Part shown: in pieces, positions 51,595 through 61,201 of the stretch | Numbering within the stretch: position 1 is the first letter of the stretch | Layout: each line of letters starts with the position of its first letter | Origin: CAILZL01 sp963791615 | GTDB taxonomy: Bacteria > Pseudomonadota > Gammaproteobacteria > Steroidobacterales > Steroidobacteraceae | Direction: 5' to 3' | Assembly (NCBI GenBank): GCA_963791615.1 | Contig: CAWBTE010000006.1 | Span: 1,178,001-1,242,000, forward strand | Length of the DNA stretch: 64,000 nt | Notes under the pieces: model-generated | What the model was told of the DNA's origin: nothing | Seen by the model: the letters and a program-made list of their open reading frames with translations, nothing else | The model's database searches: none | Translations under genes and position numbers: made by a program

Positions 51595-52151
51595 GCCCGC
51601 AACATCGCCCGCAGACGTGGCCAGTCAAAACTCTCACCCGGATCACTCTTGCGCCCCGGCGCCACGTCACTGTGGCCAACAATGCGATCCAGCGACAACG
51701 AAGCATACGTGGCGCAAAGCGTGTGAATCACCCGCGCCAGTTCGCGGTATTGCCCGGCCTCGTAGGGCGAGTCATCGACGCCTTCCAGTTCAATGCCGAT
51801 GGAAAAATCATTGCAGCGCTCGCGACCACAATAATTCGACGCACCGGCATGCCAGGCGCGCTCCTGAAACGGCACGTACTGCACCACTTCGCCGTCACGA
51901 CGAATCAGCAGGTGCGAGGATACCTTCATGCCTTCTATCTGCTTGAAATAGGGATGCGCATTCCAGTCCAGCTGGTTGGTGAACAGCTGATCAATCCACG
52001 CGCCGCCATACTCGCCGGGCGGCAGCGAAATGCCATGCACGATGATCAGATCAGGCACGTTGGCCTCAGGTCGCGCATCGAAGTTGGGCGAAGCCACCTG
52101 CCGTGCCGGATGCAGCAAACCCGTCTGCGTATTGATTTGGTAGCCAGTCAT
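51585..52151 (-). CDS. ampD: 1,6-anhydro-N-acetylmuramyl-L-alanine amidase AmpD
   Basis: 188 residues from the ATG at 52151 (52163 is also possible). ASPNFDARPEANVPDLIIVHGISLPPGEYGG, then HPYFKQIEGMKVSSHLLIRRDGEVVQYV and ERAWHAGASNYCGRERCNDFSIGIELEG are diagnostic. The Zn ligands are the His of IVHG, the late His of IVGHSDVAPGRKSDPG and its Asp. It recycles anhydromuropeptides and keeps AmpC-type beta-lactamase induction low. Cytoplasmic. The usual VIHN is VHG here, with the ligand histidine kept. Confidence 0.95.
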   Translation of the reverse strand: MTGYQINTQTGLLHPARQVASPNFDARPEANVPDLIIVHGISLPPGEYGGAWIDQLFTNQLDWNAHPYFKQIEGMKVSSHLLIRRDGEVVQYVPFQERAWHAGASNYCGRERCNDFSIGIELEGVDDSPYEAGQYRELARVIHTLCATYASLSLDRIVGHSDVAPGRKSDPGESFDWPRLRAMLRAWR

Positions 52152-52214
52152 AGCGGCGATCATGCCAGAGGCGGCGATCTTTGGCACAATCGCGATACCG
52201 CACTCAAGGCCACA

Positions 52215-52874
52215 ATGAATCCTACCCTGCAAACCGAACTCACCGCCCGCGATCTGGCGCATGTGTGGCATCCGTGTACGCAAATGAGCGACCACGCGGC
52301 TGCCATGCAGGCCATGCCCATGATCCCCATCAGGCGTGGCGAAGGTGTGTGGCTGGAAGATTTCAACGGCAAGCGCTATCTGGACGCCATCAGCTCGTGG
52401 TGGACCAATCTGTTTGGCCATGCCAATCCACGGATTGGGGCGGCCATCAAGCAACAGCTGGATACGCTGGAACAGGTGATGCTCGCTGGCTTCACCCACG
52501 AGCCGGTCATCAAGCTTTCCGAACAACTGGTAAGTCTGGCGCCAAAAGGCCTCACTCGCTGCTTCTATGCCGACAATGGTTCGTCGGCCATTGAAGTCGC
52601 GGCCAAGATGAGCTTTCACTACTGGCACAACCAGGGCAAGCAGCAGAAACGCCGCTTCATCACGCTGGAGAACAGCTATCACGGCGAAACGCTGGGCGCA
52701 CTGGCGCTGGGTAATGTCGAACTGTACAAACAAATTTATCAACCGCTGCTGATGGACGTGATCACAGCGCCCTCGCCTGACTGCTTCAACCGCGAGGCGG
52801 GCGAAAGCTGGGAGAGCGTATTCACGGCGTTTGATCGAACCCATGCGCGTGGTGCTGGCGCGCCATGCGCATGA
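52215..52874 (+). CDS. bioA: N-terminal part of frameshifted BioA
   Basis: The first about 210 residues of 7,8-diaminopelargonate synthase: HVWHPCTQMSDHAAAMQAMP, DAISSWWTNLFGHANPRIG and CFYADNGSSAIEVAAKMSFHYW. It follows the family to FDRTH and then reads nonsense to 52874. Removing one C from the CCC near 52843 restores DRTMRVVLARHAHEACAVI. AAGG supports the ATG at 52215. BioA makes diaminononanoate in biotin synthesis using SAM as amino donor. Confidence 0.9.
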   Translation: MNPTLQTELTARDLAHVWHPCTQMSDHAAAMQAMPMIPIRRGEGVWLEDFNGKRYLDAISSWWTNLFGHANPRIGAAIKQQLDTLEQVMLAGFTHEPVIKLSEQLVSLAPKGLTRCFYADNGSSAIEVAAKMSFHYWHNQGKQQKRRFITLENSYHGETLGALALGNVELYKQIYQPLLMDVITAPSPDCFNREAGESWESVFTAFDRTHARGAGAPCA

Positions 52875-53586
52875 AGCCTGCGCGGTTATTGTCGAACCGC
52901 TGGTGCAATGCGCCGGCAACATGCGCATGTACCACCCGGTGTATCTCCAGCTGCTGCGTCAGGCCTGCGATGAATTTGGCGTACACCTGATCGCGGATGA
53001 AATCGCGGTGGGTTTTGGCCGTACCGGCACGCTGTTCGCTTGTGAACAGGCCGGCATCACACCGGACTTCATGTGCCTGTCCAAGGGACTGACCGGTGGT
53101 TACCTGCCACTGTCTGCCGTACTGACCACGGAAGCCGTATACGAGGCGTTCTACGACGAATACGCCAGCCTGCGTGCCTTCCTGCATTCGCACAGCTACA
53201 CCGGCAATCCGCTGGCCTGCACTGCGGCACTGGCGACACTGGATATTTTTTCCAGTGAACCCGTGCTCGAACGTAATCGCATCCTCAGTGAACGCTTCAG
53301 GCAACGTACTGAAAGTCTGAATGATCACCCGCATGTGGCCGAGGTGCGCCAGCACGGCATGATCTGCGCGATTGAAATGATCAAGAACAAGCACACGGGC
53401 GAACAATACGACTGGCGCGAACGTCGTGGGCTGCGCGTCTATCACCATGCGCTGCAGCAAGGCGCACTGCTGCGCCCCATTGGCAACGTGGTGTACTTCA
53501 TGCCGCCCTATGTCATCACGCCCGGGCAGATCGACTTTCTGGTCGAGACCGCCTTTCAAGGTATTGAGCTGGCCACATGCGACTGA
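52831..53586 (+). CDS. bioA: C-terminal part of frameshifted BioA
   Basis: Continues the transaminase in the other frame. ACAVIVEPLVQCAGNMRMYHP, LIADEIAVGFGRTGTLFACEQAGITPDF and LSKGLTGGYLPLSAVLTT follow, with the PLP lysine in SKG; SYTGNPLACTAALATLDIF is the late segment. The first residues (MIEPMR) are not a real start. Combined length about 455 residues, slightly above the usual 430. It overlaps rsmE by 10 nt. Confidence 0.88.
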   Translation: MIEPMRVVLARHAHEACAVIVEPLVQCAGNMRMYHPVYLQLLRQACDEFGVHLIADEIAVGFGRTGTLFACEQAGITPDFMCLSKGLTGGYLPLSAVLTTEAVYEAFYDEYASLRAFLHSHSYTGNPLACTAALATLDIFSSEPVLERNRILSERFRQRTESLNDHPHVAEVRQHGMICAIEMIKNKHTGEQYDWRERRGLRVYHHALQQGALLRPIGNVVYFMPPYVITPGQIDFLVETAFQGIELATCD

Positions 53587-54311
53587 CCCGGATTCATGTT
53601 CCCGCCACACTGACTCCGGGTAGCGAGGTACAACTGCCCAAAAGCGGCGCGCATCATCTGGTACGCGTACTGCGAATGCGCGCAGGCGCACCCCTGACCG
53701 TATTTGATGGCACGGGACATGAGCACCACGCCAAGCTCACGCGCATTGAGGGCAGCAAAGCCTACGCACGGATCGGCGACAAACTTTCGGTATCCAGCGA
53801 ATCGCCGCTGCTGATCACACTGGTGCAGGGCATCTCGCGTGGCGAGCGCATGGACTGGACACTGCAGAAAGCCACCGAACTGGGCGTTACCCGCATTGCG
53901 CCCGTGCTTACCGCCCGTAGCGTAGTGCGGCTGGATGATCAGCAAGCAGAAAAGAAACTGGAGCACTGGCAAGCGGTGGTGACCGGCGCCTGCGAGCAAA
54001 GCGGCCGCAGTGTTGTACCTGTCGTGCAAACACCTCTTAGCCTGCGCAACTACCTGAGCACTCGCAACAAGGACGGAATGAGTTTTGTGCTCAGCCCCAC
54101 TGCGCCCGCATCACTGGCCGGATTGAGCAGCCTGTCAAGCAGGGTCGAGCTGCTGATCGGGCCGGAGGGCGGGCTGGATGATGATGAAGTGATGCTGGCC
54201 GAGAACGCTGGATTCACGCCGGTACGGTTAGGTCCACGCGTTTTGCGAACCGAGACTGCATCCGTGGTGGCGCTATCGGTGTTGCAGGCCTTGTGGGGGG
54301 ATTTACAGTAA
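53577..54311 (+). CDS. rsmE: 16S rRNA (uracil-1498-N3)-methyltransferase
   Basis: 244 residues. A PUA-like start (GAHHLVRVLRMRAGAPLTVFDGTG) precedes a SPOUT knot domain: QKATELGVTRIAPVLTARSV, EQSGRSVVPVV, LLIGPEGGLDDDEV and RLGPRVLRTETASVVALS. It methylates U1498 of 16S rRNA. It overlaps bioA by 10 nt, so the two are one transcript. Confidence 0.95.
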   Translation: MRLTRIHVPATLTPGSEVQLPKSGAHHLVRVLRMRAGAPLTVFDGTGHEHHAKLTRIEGSKAYARIGDKLSVSSESPLLITLVQGISRGERMDWTLQKATELGVTRIAPVLTARSVVRLDDQQAEKKLEHWQAVVTGACEQSGRSVVPVVQTPLSLRNYLSTRNKDGMSFVLSPTAPASLAGLSSLSSRVELLIGPEGGLDDDEVMLAENAGFTPVRLGPRVLRTETASVVALSVLQALWGDLQ

Positions 54312-54515
54312 ACACAGTGCGCGTCGTTCTGCCCGGTACGTTCATAGCCGGTAAAAAACGCCCGAACCAGATCGACAGTGGCCAATTGATCGAGGTGAAT
54401 GCGAGCGACCATCCCTGCAGGATCAGCTCACCCCAGTGCCTTCAGACTCAAGCCATATTGGAAAAGACCGCCAATAGCGACTCGGCAAGCGCCATTCAAC
54501 AGCACCTGACTGTTG

Positions 54516-54752
54516 CTACTCCTCACATACCCGGCGCGCTTTGACTGCAGCCAATTTCTGTGCCTCTTCGTCGGTCTTCGCAACAACCGAAATGAAGCCC
54601 TCGGCCCTGCTGGGGCACGAGTACTTGTAGGTGTAATTGAACTGACCAGATGCTGCCAGCTCTTTGTTGACGAAGGTGTAACTGGCGGCTGATGCCATTG
54701 TGGCGATCAGCACCAGCACAACAACCATTCCTGCACTCGTAGTCGATTTCAT
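54516..54752 (-). CDS. Small exported protein, unknown
   Basis: 78 residues from the ATG at 54752, with GGGAG upstream. The signal peptide is MVVVLVLIATMASA; the mature part is about 50 residues with two cysteines (KYSCPSRAEGF and RRVCEE), which could form one disulfide. No family recognised. It lies just after the chemosensory operon on the same strand, but the 69-bp gap leaves open whether it belongs to it. Confidence 0.6.
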   Translation of the reverse strand: MKSTTSAGMVVVLVLIATMASAASYTFVNKELAASGQFNYTYKYSCPSRAEGFISVVAKTDEEAQKLAAVKARRVCEE

Positions 54753-54821
54753 TTCTAGCCGCTCCCATAACATTAAGTACTCGGTAGCACAGCCCGGCGC
54801 CAATAAGCGCGGGCGCAAGGA

Positions 54822-55292
54822 TCATAAGGCTCTCGATTCCTCACTGATCATCGACTCCAGCCGCTCAAAGTCAGGAATCAACGGCGCCTCATTGATCATG
54901 CGCACTTGACACAGCACGGGCTGACGATCAAAGAAGGGTTGATTGGGATCGGGCTTGACGATATCAGGGCCGAGGCGCACCAGTTGCGGGAAACCTTGCG
55001 TAACCAAACCAAAGTAGCCACTGGTCAGTTTGCCGCTGATGGCCACGCAGATGACGATGCGGGTACGGCCACCGGCGAGGGGAATGTGCTTGCCGCAGGC
55101 GGCTTCAAACGAAATCACCGGCACGACACGACTGTTCCAGTTGATGTTGCCCAGATACCAGGGCGGCGCATTCTCTACCAGTTCGGGTTGTTGCCAGGTA
55201 ACCACTTCGGCGACACAGGCGCGCGGCACCAACAGGCGCTCATCGCCCAGTGGCACCAGCAGGCTGTAGAGTTCATCGCTGACTGCATTCAT
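54822..55292 (-). CDS. chpC: CheW-like protein, ChpC type
   Basis: 156 residues of a single CheW domain: LYSLLVPLGDERLLVPRACVAEVVTW, then PPWYLGNINWNSRVVPVISFEAACG and GRTRIVICVAISG. It links a receptor to the ChpA kinase. Its ATG overlaps the stop of the receiver frame (TAATG). Position after chpA matches chpC of type IV pilus chemosensory clusters. Confidence 0.85.
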   Translation of the reverse strand: MNAVSDELYSLLVPLGDERLLVPRACVAEVVTWQQPELVENAPPWYLGNINWNSRVVPVISFEAACGKHIPLAGGRTRIVICVAISGKLTSGYFGLVTQGFPQLVRLGPDIVKPDPNQPFFDRQPVLCQVRMINEAPLIPDFERLESMISEESRAL

Positions 55293-55750
55293 TACATCAC
55301 CGCCTGCTGGCGACGCCGTGCATTGACCAGTGGTTCAATGGCATCCAGCAACTGGTTTTCCTGATAGGGCTTGCCGAGATAATCATTCACACCAAGCTCG
55401 ATCGCACGGGCGCGATGTTTGTCGCTGACGCGCGAGGTAATCATCACAATCGGAATGTCGGCCAGACGCTGATCGCTGCGCACCCGGGAGGCCAGTTCGT
55501 AGCCATCCATGCGTGGCATTTCGATGTCGAGCAGGATGATATCCGGAACATGTTCCTGCAGGATTTCCAGCGCATCGATACCATCCTTTGCAGTCAGCAC
55601 CCGCATGCCATGACGCTCCAGCAGACGTTGCGTCACGCGCCGCACGGTGATGGAATCATCCACCACCAAGCGCGAAAGTACGGCGGTCTTCGCCACGCGC
55701 TGCCAGTTCTGCAGGTGGACGCTCGCGCCACTCAGAACGCACCAGCGCAC
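55292..55750 (-). CDS. Response-regulator receiver domain, probably the frameshifted C-terminus of ChpA
   Basis: The real coding part begins at LVVDDSITVRRVTQRLLERHG. The acidic pair DD, the phospho-acceptor D in ILLDIEMPRMDGYE, the T in VMITSR and the K in YLGKPYQ are all present. ChpA proteins normally end with such a receiver. The preceding frame at 55656 ends RRTFALGGG; removing one G from the GG near 55668 gives ALVVDDS and fuses the two. The first about 25 residues given by an independent start (MRWCVLSG) are out of frame. Confidence 0.85.
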   Translation of the reverse strand: MRWCVLSGASVHLQNWQRVAKTAVLSRLVVDDSITVRRVTQRLLERHGMRVLTAKDGIDALEILQEHVPDIILLDIEMPRMDGYELASRVRSDQRLADIPIVMITSRVSDKHRARAIELGVNDYLGKPYQENQLLDAIEPLVNARRRQQAVM

Positions 55751-58700
55751 CCATGTCGAGAATGATCACTACGCGGCCATCGCCGAGAATGGTGGCGCCG
55801 GAAATGCCGCGAATGCTGGACACCTGCGGCCCGACTGACTTCACCACGATTTCACGGTTGCCGATCAGTTCATCAGTAACCAGCGCGGTGGAATGCTCAC
55901 CGGCCTTGATCAGCAGCAGTGAAATATCACCGGTTTCCGGCAATACGGACGGGCCAGCATCAATAAATGCGCCCAGGTGCTGCACCTTGTACAGCTGGCC
56001 ACCATAGTTGAAGCTGGGCATGTCCTGTTGCAGATGCGCCGCCACTTCGGTACGCGGCAGTCGCACCACGCCTTCAACGGTGGGCAACGGCAGTGCGTAG
56101 ATTTCATTCTCACCCACACGCACCAGCAGCGACTGACTGATGGCCAGCGTGAACGGCAGACGGATGGTGAACTTCACACCTTCCCCGGGTCTGCTTTCGG
56201 TGAACAGCGCACCACCCAGCTTCTTGATTTCCGTAACCACCACATCCATGCCCACGCCGCGACCGGCGTGCTGGGTAATGGCGCTGGCGGTACTGAAGCC
56301 CGGTTCCAGAATCAGTTGCAGCGCTTCTTCATCAGTGAGCGCGCGCTCGCCGCTGATCAGACCTTTGTTGCGCGCTTTCTCGCGCACTGCATTCACATCA
56401 ATGCCGCGCCCGTCGTCCTGCAGAGTGATGACCATTTCCGCGCCTTCGCGCCGCAGACCGACATTGATGACGCCGCCTTCCGGCTTGCCGCTGACGCGAC
56501 GTTCTTCCGGCGACTCGATGCCATGCACTACCGAGTTACGCAGCATGTGCTCAAACGGCGGCAGCATGCGCTCCAGCACCTGCCGGTCCAGCTCGCCGCT
56601 GGAGCCACTGATATTCAGCTCGACCTGCTTGCCAGTGTCATTGGCCACCTGCCGCACCAGGCGCGTCAGACGTTGCGCATGACGTGAGAAGGGCACCATG
56701 CGCGTACGCATCAGACCATTCTGCAATTCATTAACCACACGCGACTGTTGCAGTAACAGGTTCTGCGCTTCGCGCGTCATGGTCTCCAGCAAGCCCTCAA
56801 TCGAATCCACGTCGCTGACCGACTCGGCCAGCGCACGCGAGAACTGCTGGATGGTGGAGTAGCGATCCAGTTCCAGCGGATCAAAATCTTCGCGCCCTCG
56901 TGAATCTTCCTGATGCTTGTGCAGGATCTGCGCTTCGGTTTCTATTTCCAGCTGCCGCAACTGATCCTTGAGGCGAGTGACAGTGCGGCTGAGTTCAGAC
57001 AGGTTGAAATCCAGTGATGACACCTGCTGTTCAAGACGCGAGCGCAGGATGCTGACTTCACCGGCGTTGTTGAGCAGATTGTCGAGCAGTTCGGCATCCA
57101 CGCGCGCCACTTCGCCGCGTTCAGGGGCAGGCTGGGTGCGTCCCGGTGGCAGCGCCGTAGCCGGCGCCACCACTTCCGATAGCGTCGGCGGTTCAGTGGC
57201 GGGTTCATCTGCTACGAAACTGGTCACCGAACTGGGCGGTACTGATGCCTCGACCGGCTCAGTCGTGACTTCAGGCAGCGCCAGTACCGGCACCTCGGCG
57301 GTATCCGGCAACTCGAAATCAATGGTCTGTTCAACTGTGGGGGCAAACTGTGGCGCGTAGCTGTGCTCCGCCAGATCGTCAGCGCCAAACTCGGCTTCAA
57401 CATCCGGCTTGATGCTCTCGATCGCTGTGACAGGCACCTCTTCAACCGGCGCAGCAGGCAATGTCTGACCCCGACTGAGCGCCTGAATGCTGTCCAGCAA
57501 GTGTCTTGCGGGGGGCGCATTGCGCCCATGCGTGACGATGTCACGCATGCGACTCAACTCGTCGAGACTGGCCTGCAGCACCGTGAAGGCATCCGTACTG
57601 GCGGCAACGGCATTGTGCTCCACCAGCTCCATGAACGATTCGAGCTCGTGGCTCAGATCACCCATGGAACGAATACCGGCCATGCGTGCGCCGCCTTTCA
57701 AGGTATGCAGGGCACGCTTCAGTTCAGATACATTGTTTGCATTGTTGCGATCGCCACGCCACGCCTGTAATGAAACATCGGCCGCTTCCAGCAGCTCGGT
57801 GGCTTCCTCGGTGAAGATGGCGGCAATATCTGCATCGAATTCATCGGCGAAATCCTGCCCGGCCCCCTCAATAGTCGAGCCAACAGCCGGCGCAGCAGTC
57901 GGTTCATCTGCCGCCACACTGGCATCCAGCATGTTCTGCACCACCGCAGGCAACGTGTTCACTTCCTCAAACACGGGCCGGTGATCATCCAGAACTGGCG
58001 CCGTGAAACTGGCCGCCCAGGGTGCAACTTCAATGATGGTTTGCGGCTCCTCTGACTGCGTCATTGTCGCGTCATGGTCTGCCGCCTCAGCCTGTGGCTG
58101 CATGGTTTCATCAATGAACAGTTCGTTGCCATCAACTACCGGCGCGGCAAACTCACCCGTCTGATGCAAATCAGCAAACGTCAGTTCGACCCACTGCTCA
58201 TCAGAATCGTCTGTACCAGTCGTTGCATCGTCGGACAGCTCGATCAATTGCTGGATATCGGCAAGCGCCGCAACTTCACTGGTGGTGTCGAGACTGGCTG
58301 CATCAGTTGATTGCTGCCGCTGCGCCAGCTGAGCATCCAGTTGCAGTTCGAGCTGCTGCAGGCGCTCGGTAATTTCCGTCTGCGAACTGAAAAACACCGT
58401 GCTCTCATCAAGGTGCGCAATGATGTGGTCAATGGCACTGACTGACGCCTGTAAAACCTGCAAGCCTTCGGCAGGCAAGGTCATATCGTTATCAAACAGC
58501 TTGCGAATGTAGTGATTGAGTGGCTCGGCAATCTTGATGCTGTGCCGCGCACCAGCGGTCTTGGAAGCGCCGCTCAGGGTGTGGCAGGCACGATGCAGAT
58601 CTTCGGTGACGGCATACGGCGCCAGCAAGCCAGCACAGCCATTCACGTACTCGCGGATGGCGTGCAGATGCCCCGCCACTTCCTTGGAAAAAATGTCGTG

Positions 58701-61139
58701 CAAGGTCGGATCCATCGGCGGCGCAGCCACCACCGGCGCTTCGGCAACGGATTCTTCCTGTTGCAGTGCCTGGGCCATCGTGGTCGAGCCCGTCGCTGCA
58801 ACCGGTTGCGCCAGTGCGCGTGCCTGCAGGATCAGCGCGGCAATGTCATGTTTCGGAGCCAGACCCACTTCGAGCTGTTCAATCAGCTCAGGCATGACCT
58901 GCACGGACTGGTGCAGCACGCTCAGCATTTCCGGCGTGCGCTCCAGCGTCTGGTTGATGATGCGATTGAGTATGGCCTCCATCGACCAGGCAAATTCGCC
59001 GATCAACTGCGCGCCAACCAGGCGGCCACTGCCCTTCAAGGTATGGAAGGAGCGGCGCAAGTTGATCAGCGCTTCCTGATCCAGCGGATTGACATCCCAG
59101 CGCGGCAGCATTTGCTGCAAGCGCGCGCCTTCATCGCGCGCCTCTTCAATGAACATCTCGAGGAATTCCGGATCAGACTTGTCATCCGGCAGCACCAGCA
59201 CGGGTGGCAATACGAAGCTCTGCTGCGCATTACTGGCAGCCCGGACTACAGACGCTACGACCGGCTCAACCTGCGTGCCAGCCAGCGTCGGCGCATCGCC
59301 AAACACCGCGGTACGATCGGCATCACGCAAGTCGGCTCGCTGGTAGCCAGCCAGCGGTTCAATCGCCACTGTCTGTTCAACCGGCGTATTCGGCGCCAGT
59401 CGTTGTGGCATGCGATGCAGGCCGGTCACACCAGTAGACAGTGCATCCAGCGCACGCAGGCATGATTCAGCGTTATCCAGCATGTACCAGGGATCGCTGC
59501 GTCCGGCCTGCAAGGTCTCAAGGTAGTACTCGACTGCGACAATAGCGTCTGCCAGCCGATCCATTTTCTCCGACATTTTCGGAATCAGGTCGGCACGTGC
59601 GTAGCGAGCCAGCGCCGCGCGAATACGTTCACTGATTTCCACCGCACGCGACTTGCCCAGCATCAGCAGGCCGGCGGTGATGCCACGCATCAGATGTGGA
59701 ATCTGGTCCAGCGCCTGTGCTTCGCCCGGTTTTTCCAGCGCCAATCCGATGGCTTCCTTGATACGCGCCATATTGACAATACATTCGCGCAACACGGCTT
59801 CGGAGACCTGACGGAACTCAACATCCTTGTCACCGGTCTCGCTTTCCGCATCACCTCTGGCGTCACTACGCACTGGCATGATCAGACCAATCAGCTGCTC
59901 GTCCAGATTGTCTTCAACCCGAATCAGGGTTGCTGCCATCGACAGCAGGGCGGCTTCATCCGGAATGACATGGTTCTTCATCTTGTCCTGCAGGGCAACG
60001 GTCTGCTGTTGCACGGTTTCGCGCAACTCGCCCAGCCCCAGCACACCCAGCGTGTCACCAATCTTCTTCAGCAACTCCATCTGTGGCGCGAGTTCTGCAA
60101 CCTGCGAACCTTCCTTGCGCACGAACATATCCAGCGCATCTTTCACGCGCGCCAGGTCTTCCTTGATGGCCCCCGCCACGGTCTTCATCAGCTTGATGGA
60201 GGGCGCTGAGAGACTTTCACGCGCCGCTTCAACCTGTTCATCCAGCGGCAGCAGTTCGTTCAACCGGAATGAGGCGCGTACTGCCGTGACGCGCGGGCCA
60301 TCACTGCTGGCGCGCGCCACGTAGTACAGCAGGTTATTGAGCAGATCCAGCGGCGGCTGTTGCGAGTAGTGCTGCTCACCCATCTCATAAAGCCGTTTCA
60401 TTTGCCGATCGGCCTGGCCCAGCAAGCGCTTTACCGATGCCGTGCCCTCCATGCCCTTGTCACGCAACGCTTCAACTACAGCGCCCACCACCCACCACAA
60501 CTGGAAGACCGGCTGTGTCGCGGCTACCTGCTCCAGCTTTTCGGCTGAACGCGCCAGAATCTCCAGATTCTGGTCAGTACGTTCACCCTTGATCCAGCCC
60601 AGCAGCCCGAGCTGGAAGCGGGTGCGCATCTTGCGCGCCCAGTGCGACACCGTCAGCGCGACTTCACCCGGCGCAGGCGTGACCGGACTGGCCTGCTTGT
60701 CGGAACTGAGATTCAGCAGCAGCAAGGTGCCTTCGGACAGCAGCGGCTGCCCACGCACCGCGCGCAGATCATTGAGCAATGGCAACAGGATCAGCGCCAT
60801 GTCGCGTCCGCCGCCTACCACACGCTCCAGATAAGTCGGCAACTGCACCATGGCGCGCATCAACGCATCCAGGCCTTCAGCAAGATGGCGCTGCTCGGCG
60901 ATGTTGTCGATCAGATACTGCGCCAGCTGCTCCATCTCCTCGACCAGCAACGCCGCACCAAATACTTCCACCAGACGCAGCGCACCCCGCACCTGGCGCA
61001 GATGTTCGCGGCACTTGATCAGGGTTGCGACCTGGTCCTGTTGTTCGCCAAACAGTTCCAGCGCAGCACGGGCGTCATTGAGCTCATTGTTCAACTCGCG
61101 CGCAACCACATGCAGTGTTTGTGTCGATACCTCACTCAT
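55656..61139 (-). CDS. chpA: ChpA-like hybrid chemosensory histidine kinase
   Basis: 1827 codons, a CheA-type kinase of the type IV pilus system. An N-terminal FimL/ChpA-like helical part (residues about 1-620) is followed by three histidine phosphotransfer domains with HTLKGSGR near 698, HTLSGASKTAG near 853 and HTLKGGARMAG near 1145. Next come a dimerisation segment (AELLDNLLNNAGEVSILRS), the ATPase (N-box MLRNSVVHGIE near 1530, G1 DDGRGID, G2 GRGVGMDVV) and a CheW domain. The receiver is encoded just downstream in another frame (see 55292). It phosphorylates PilG and PilH to control pilus motors and cAMP. Confidence 0.93.
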   Translation of the reverse strand: MSEVSTQTLHVVARELNNELNDARAALELFGEQQDQVATLIKCREHLRQVRGALRLVEVFGAALLVEEMEQLAQYLIDNIAEQRHLAEGLDALMRAMVQLPTYLERVVGGGRDMALILLPLLNDLRAVRGQPLLSEGTLLLLNLSSDKQASPVTPAPGEVALTVSHWARKMRTRFQLGLLGWIKGERTDQNLEILARSAEKLEQVAATQPVFQLWWVVGAVVEALRDKGMEGTASVKRLLGQADRQMKRLYEMGEQHYSQQPPLDLLNNLLYYVARASSDGPRVTAVRASFRLNELLPLDEQVEAARESLSAPSIKLMKTVAGAIKEDLARVKDALDMFVRKEGSQVAELAPQMELLKKIGDTLGVLGLGELRETVQQQTVALQDKMKNHVIPDEAALLSMAATLIRVEDNLDEQLIGLIMPVRSDARGDAESETGDKDVEFRQVSEAVLRECIVNMARIKEAIGLALEKPGEAQALDQIPHLMRGITAGLLMLGKSRAVEISERIRAALARYARADLIPKMSEKMDRLADAIVAVEYYLETLQAGRSDPWYMLDNAESCLRALDALSTGVTGLHRMPQRLAPNTPVEQTVAIEPLAGYQRADLRDADRTAVFGDAPTLAGTQVEPVVASVVRAASNAQQSFVLPPVLVLPDDKSDPEFLEMFIEEARDEGARLQQMLPRWDVNPLDQEALINLRRSFHTLKGSGRLVGAQLIGEFAWSMEAILNRIINQTLERTPEMLSVLHQSVQVMPELIEQLEVGLAPKHDIAALILQARALAQPVAATGSTTMAQALQQEESVAEAPVVAAPPMDPTLHDIFSKEVAGHLHAIREYVNGCAGLLAPYAVTEDLHRACHTLSGASKTAGARHSIKIAEPLNHYIRKLFDNDMTLPAEGLQVLQASVSAIDHIIAHLDESTVFFSSQTEITERLQQLELQLDAQLAQRQQSTDAASLDTTSEVAALADIQQLIELSDDATTGTDDSDEQWVELTFADLHQTGEFAAPVVDGNELFIDETMQPQAEAADHDATMTQSEEPQTIIEVAPWAASFTAPVLDDHRPVFEEVNTLPAVVQNMLDASVAADEPTAAPAVGSTIEGAGQDFADEFDADIAAIFTEEATELLEAADVSLQAWRGDRNNANNVSELKRALHTLKGGARMAGIRSMGDLSHELESFMELVEHNAVAASTDAFTVLQASLDELSRMRDIVTHGRNAPPARHLLDSIQALSRGQTLPAAPVEEVPVTAIESIKPDVEAEFGADDLAEHSYAPQFAPTVEQTIDFELPDTAEVPVLALPEVTTEPVEASVPPSSVTSFVADEPATEPPTLSEVVAPATALPPGRTQPAPERGEVARVDAELLDNLLNNAGEVSILRSRLEQQVSSLDFNLSELSRTVTRLKDQLRQLEIETEAQILHKHQEDSRGREDFDPLELDRYSTIQQFSRALAESVSDVDSIEGLLETMTREAQNLLLQQSRVVNELQNGLMRTRMVPFSRHAQRLTRLVRQVANDTGKQVELNISGSSGELDRQVLERMLPPFEHMLRNSVVHGIESPEERRVSGKPEGGVINVGLRREGAEMVITLQDDGRGIDVNAVREKARNKGLISGERALTDEEALQLILEPGFSTASAITQHAGRGVGMDVVVTEIKKLGGALFTESRPGEGVKFTIRLPFTLAISQSLLVRVGENEIYALPLPTVEGVVRLPRTEVAAHLQQDMPSFNYGGQLYKVQHLGAFIDAGPSVLPETGDISLLLIKAGEHSTALVTDELIGNREIVVKSVGPQVSSIRGISGATILGDGRVVIILDMGALVRSEWRERPPAELAARGEDRRTFALGGG

Positions 61140-61201
61140 GCGTCAGTCGCTCCGGCGATCACGATAGTCATGGAAATTAGTTTCATGGTCAGCGTCATCA
61201 C

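Noticed and set aside
52152..52928. AmpD extended to about 447 residues
   Set aside because: The extra region is antisense to bioA and has no domain. AmpD is normally about 180-190 residues.
55292..55750. An independent single-domain response regulator gene
   Set aside because: Its first about 25 residues have no receiver similarity and overlap the ChpA frame. One base removed fuses it to ChpA exactly where the family has its receiver.
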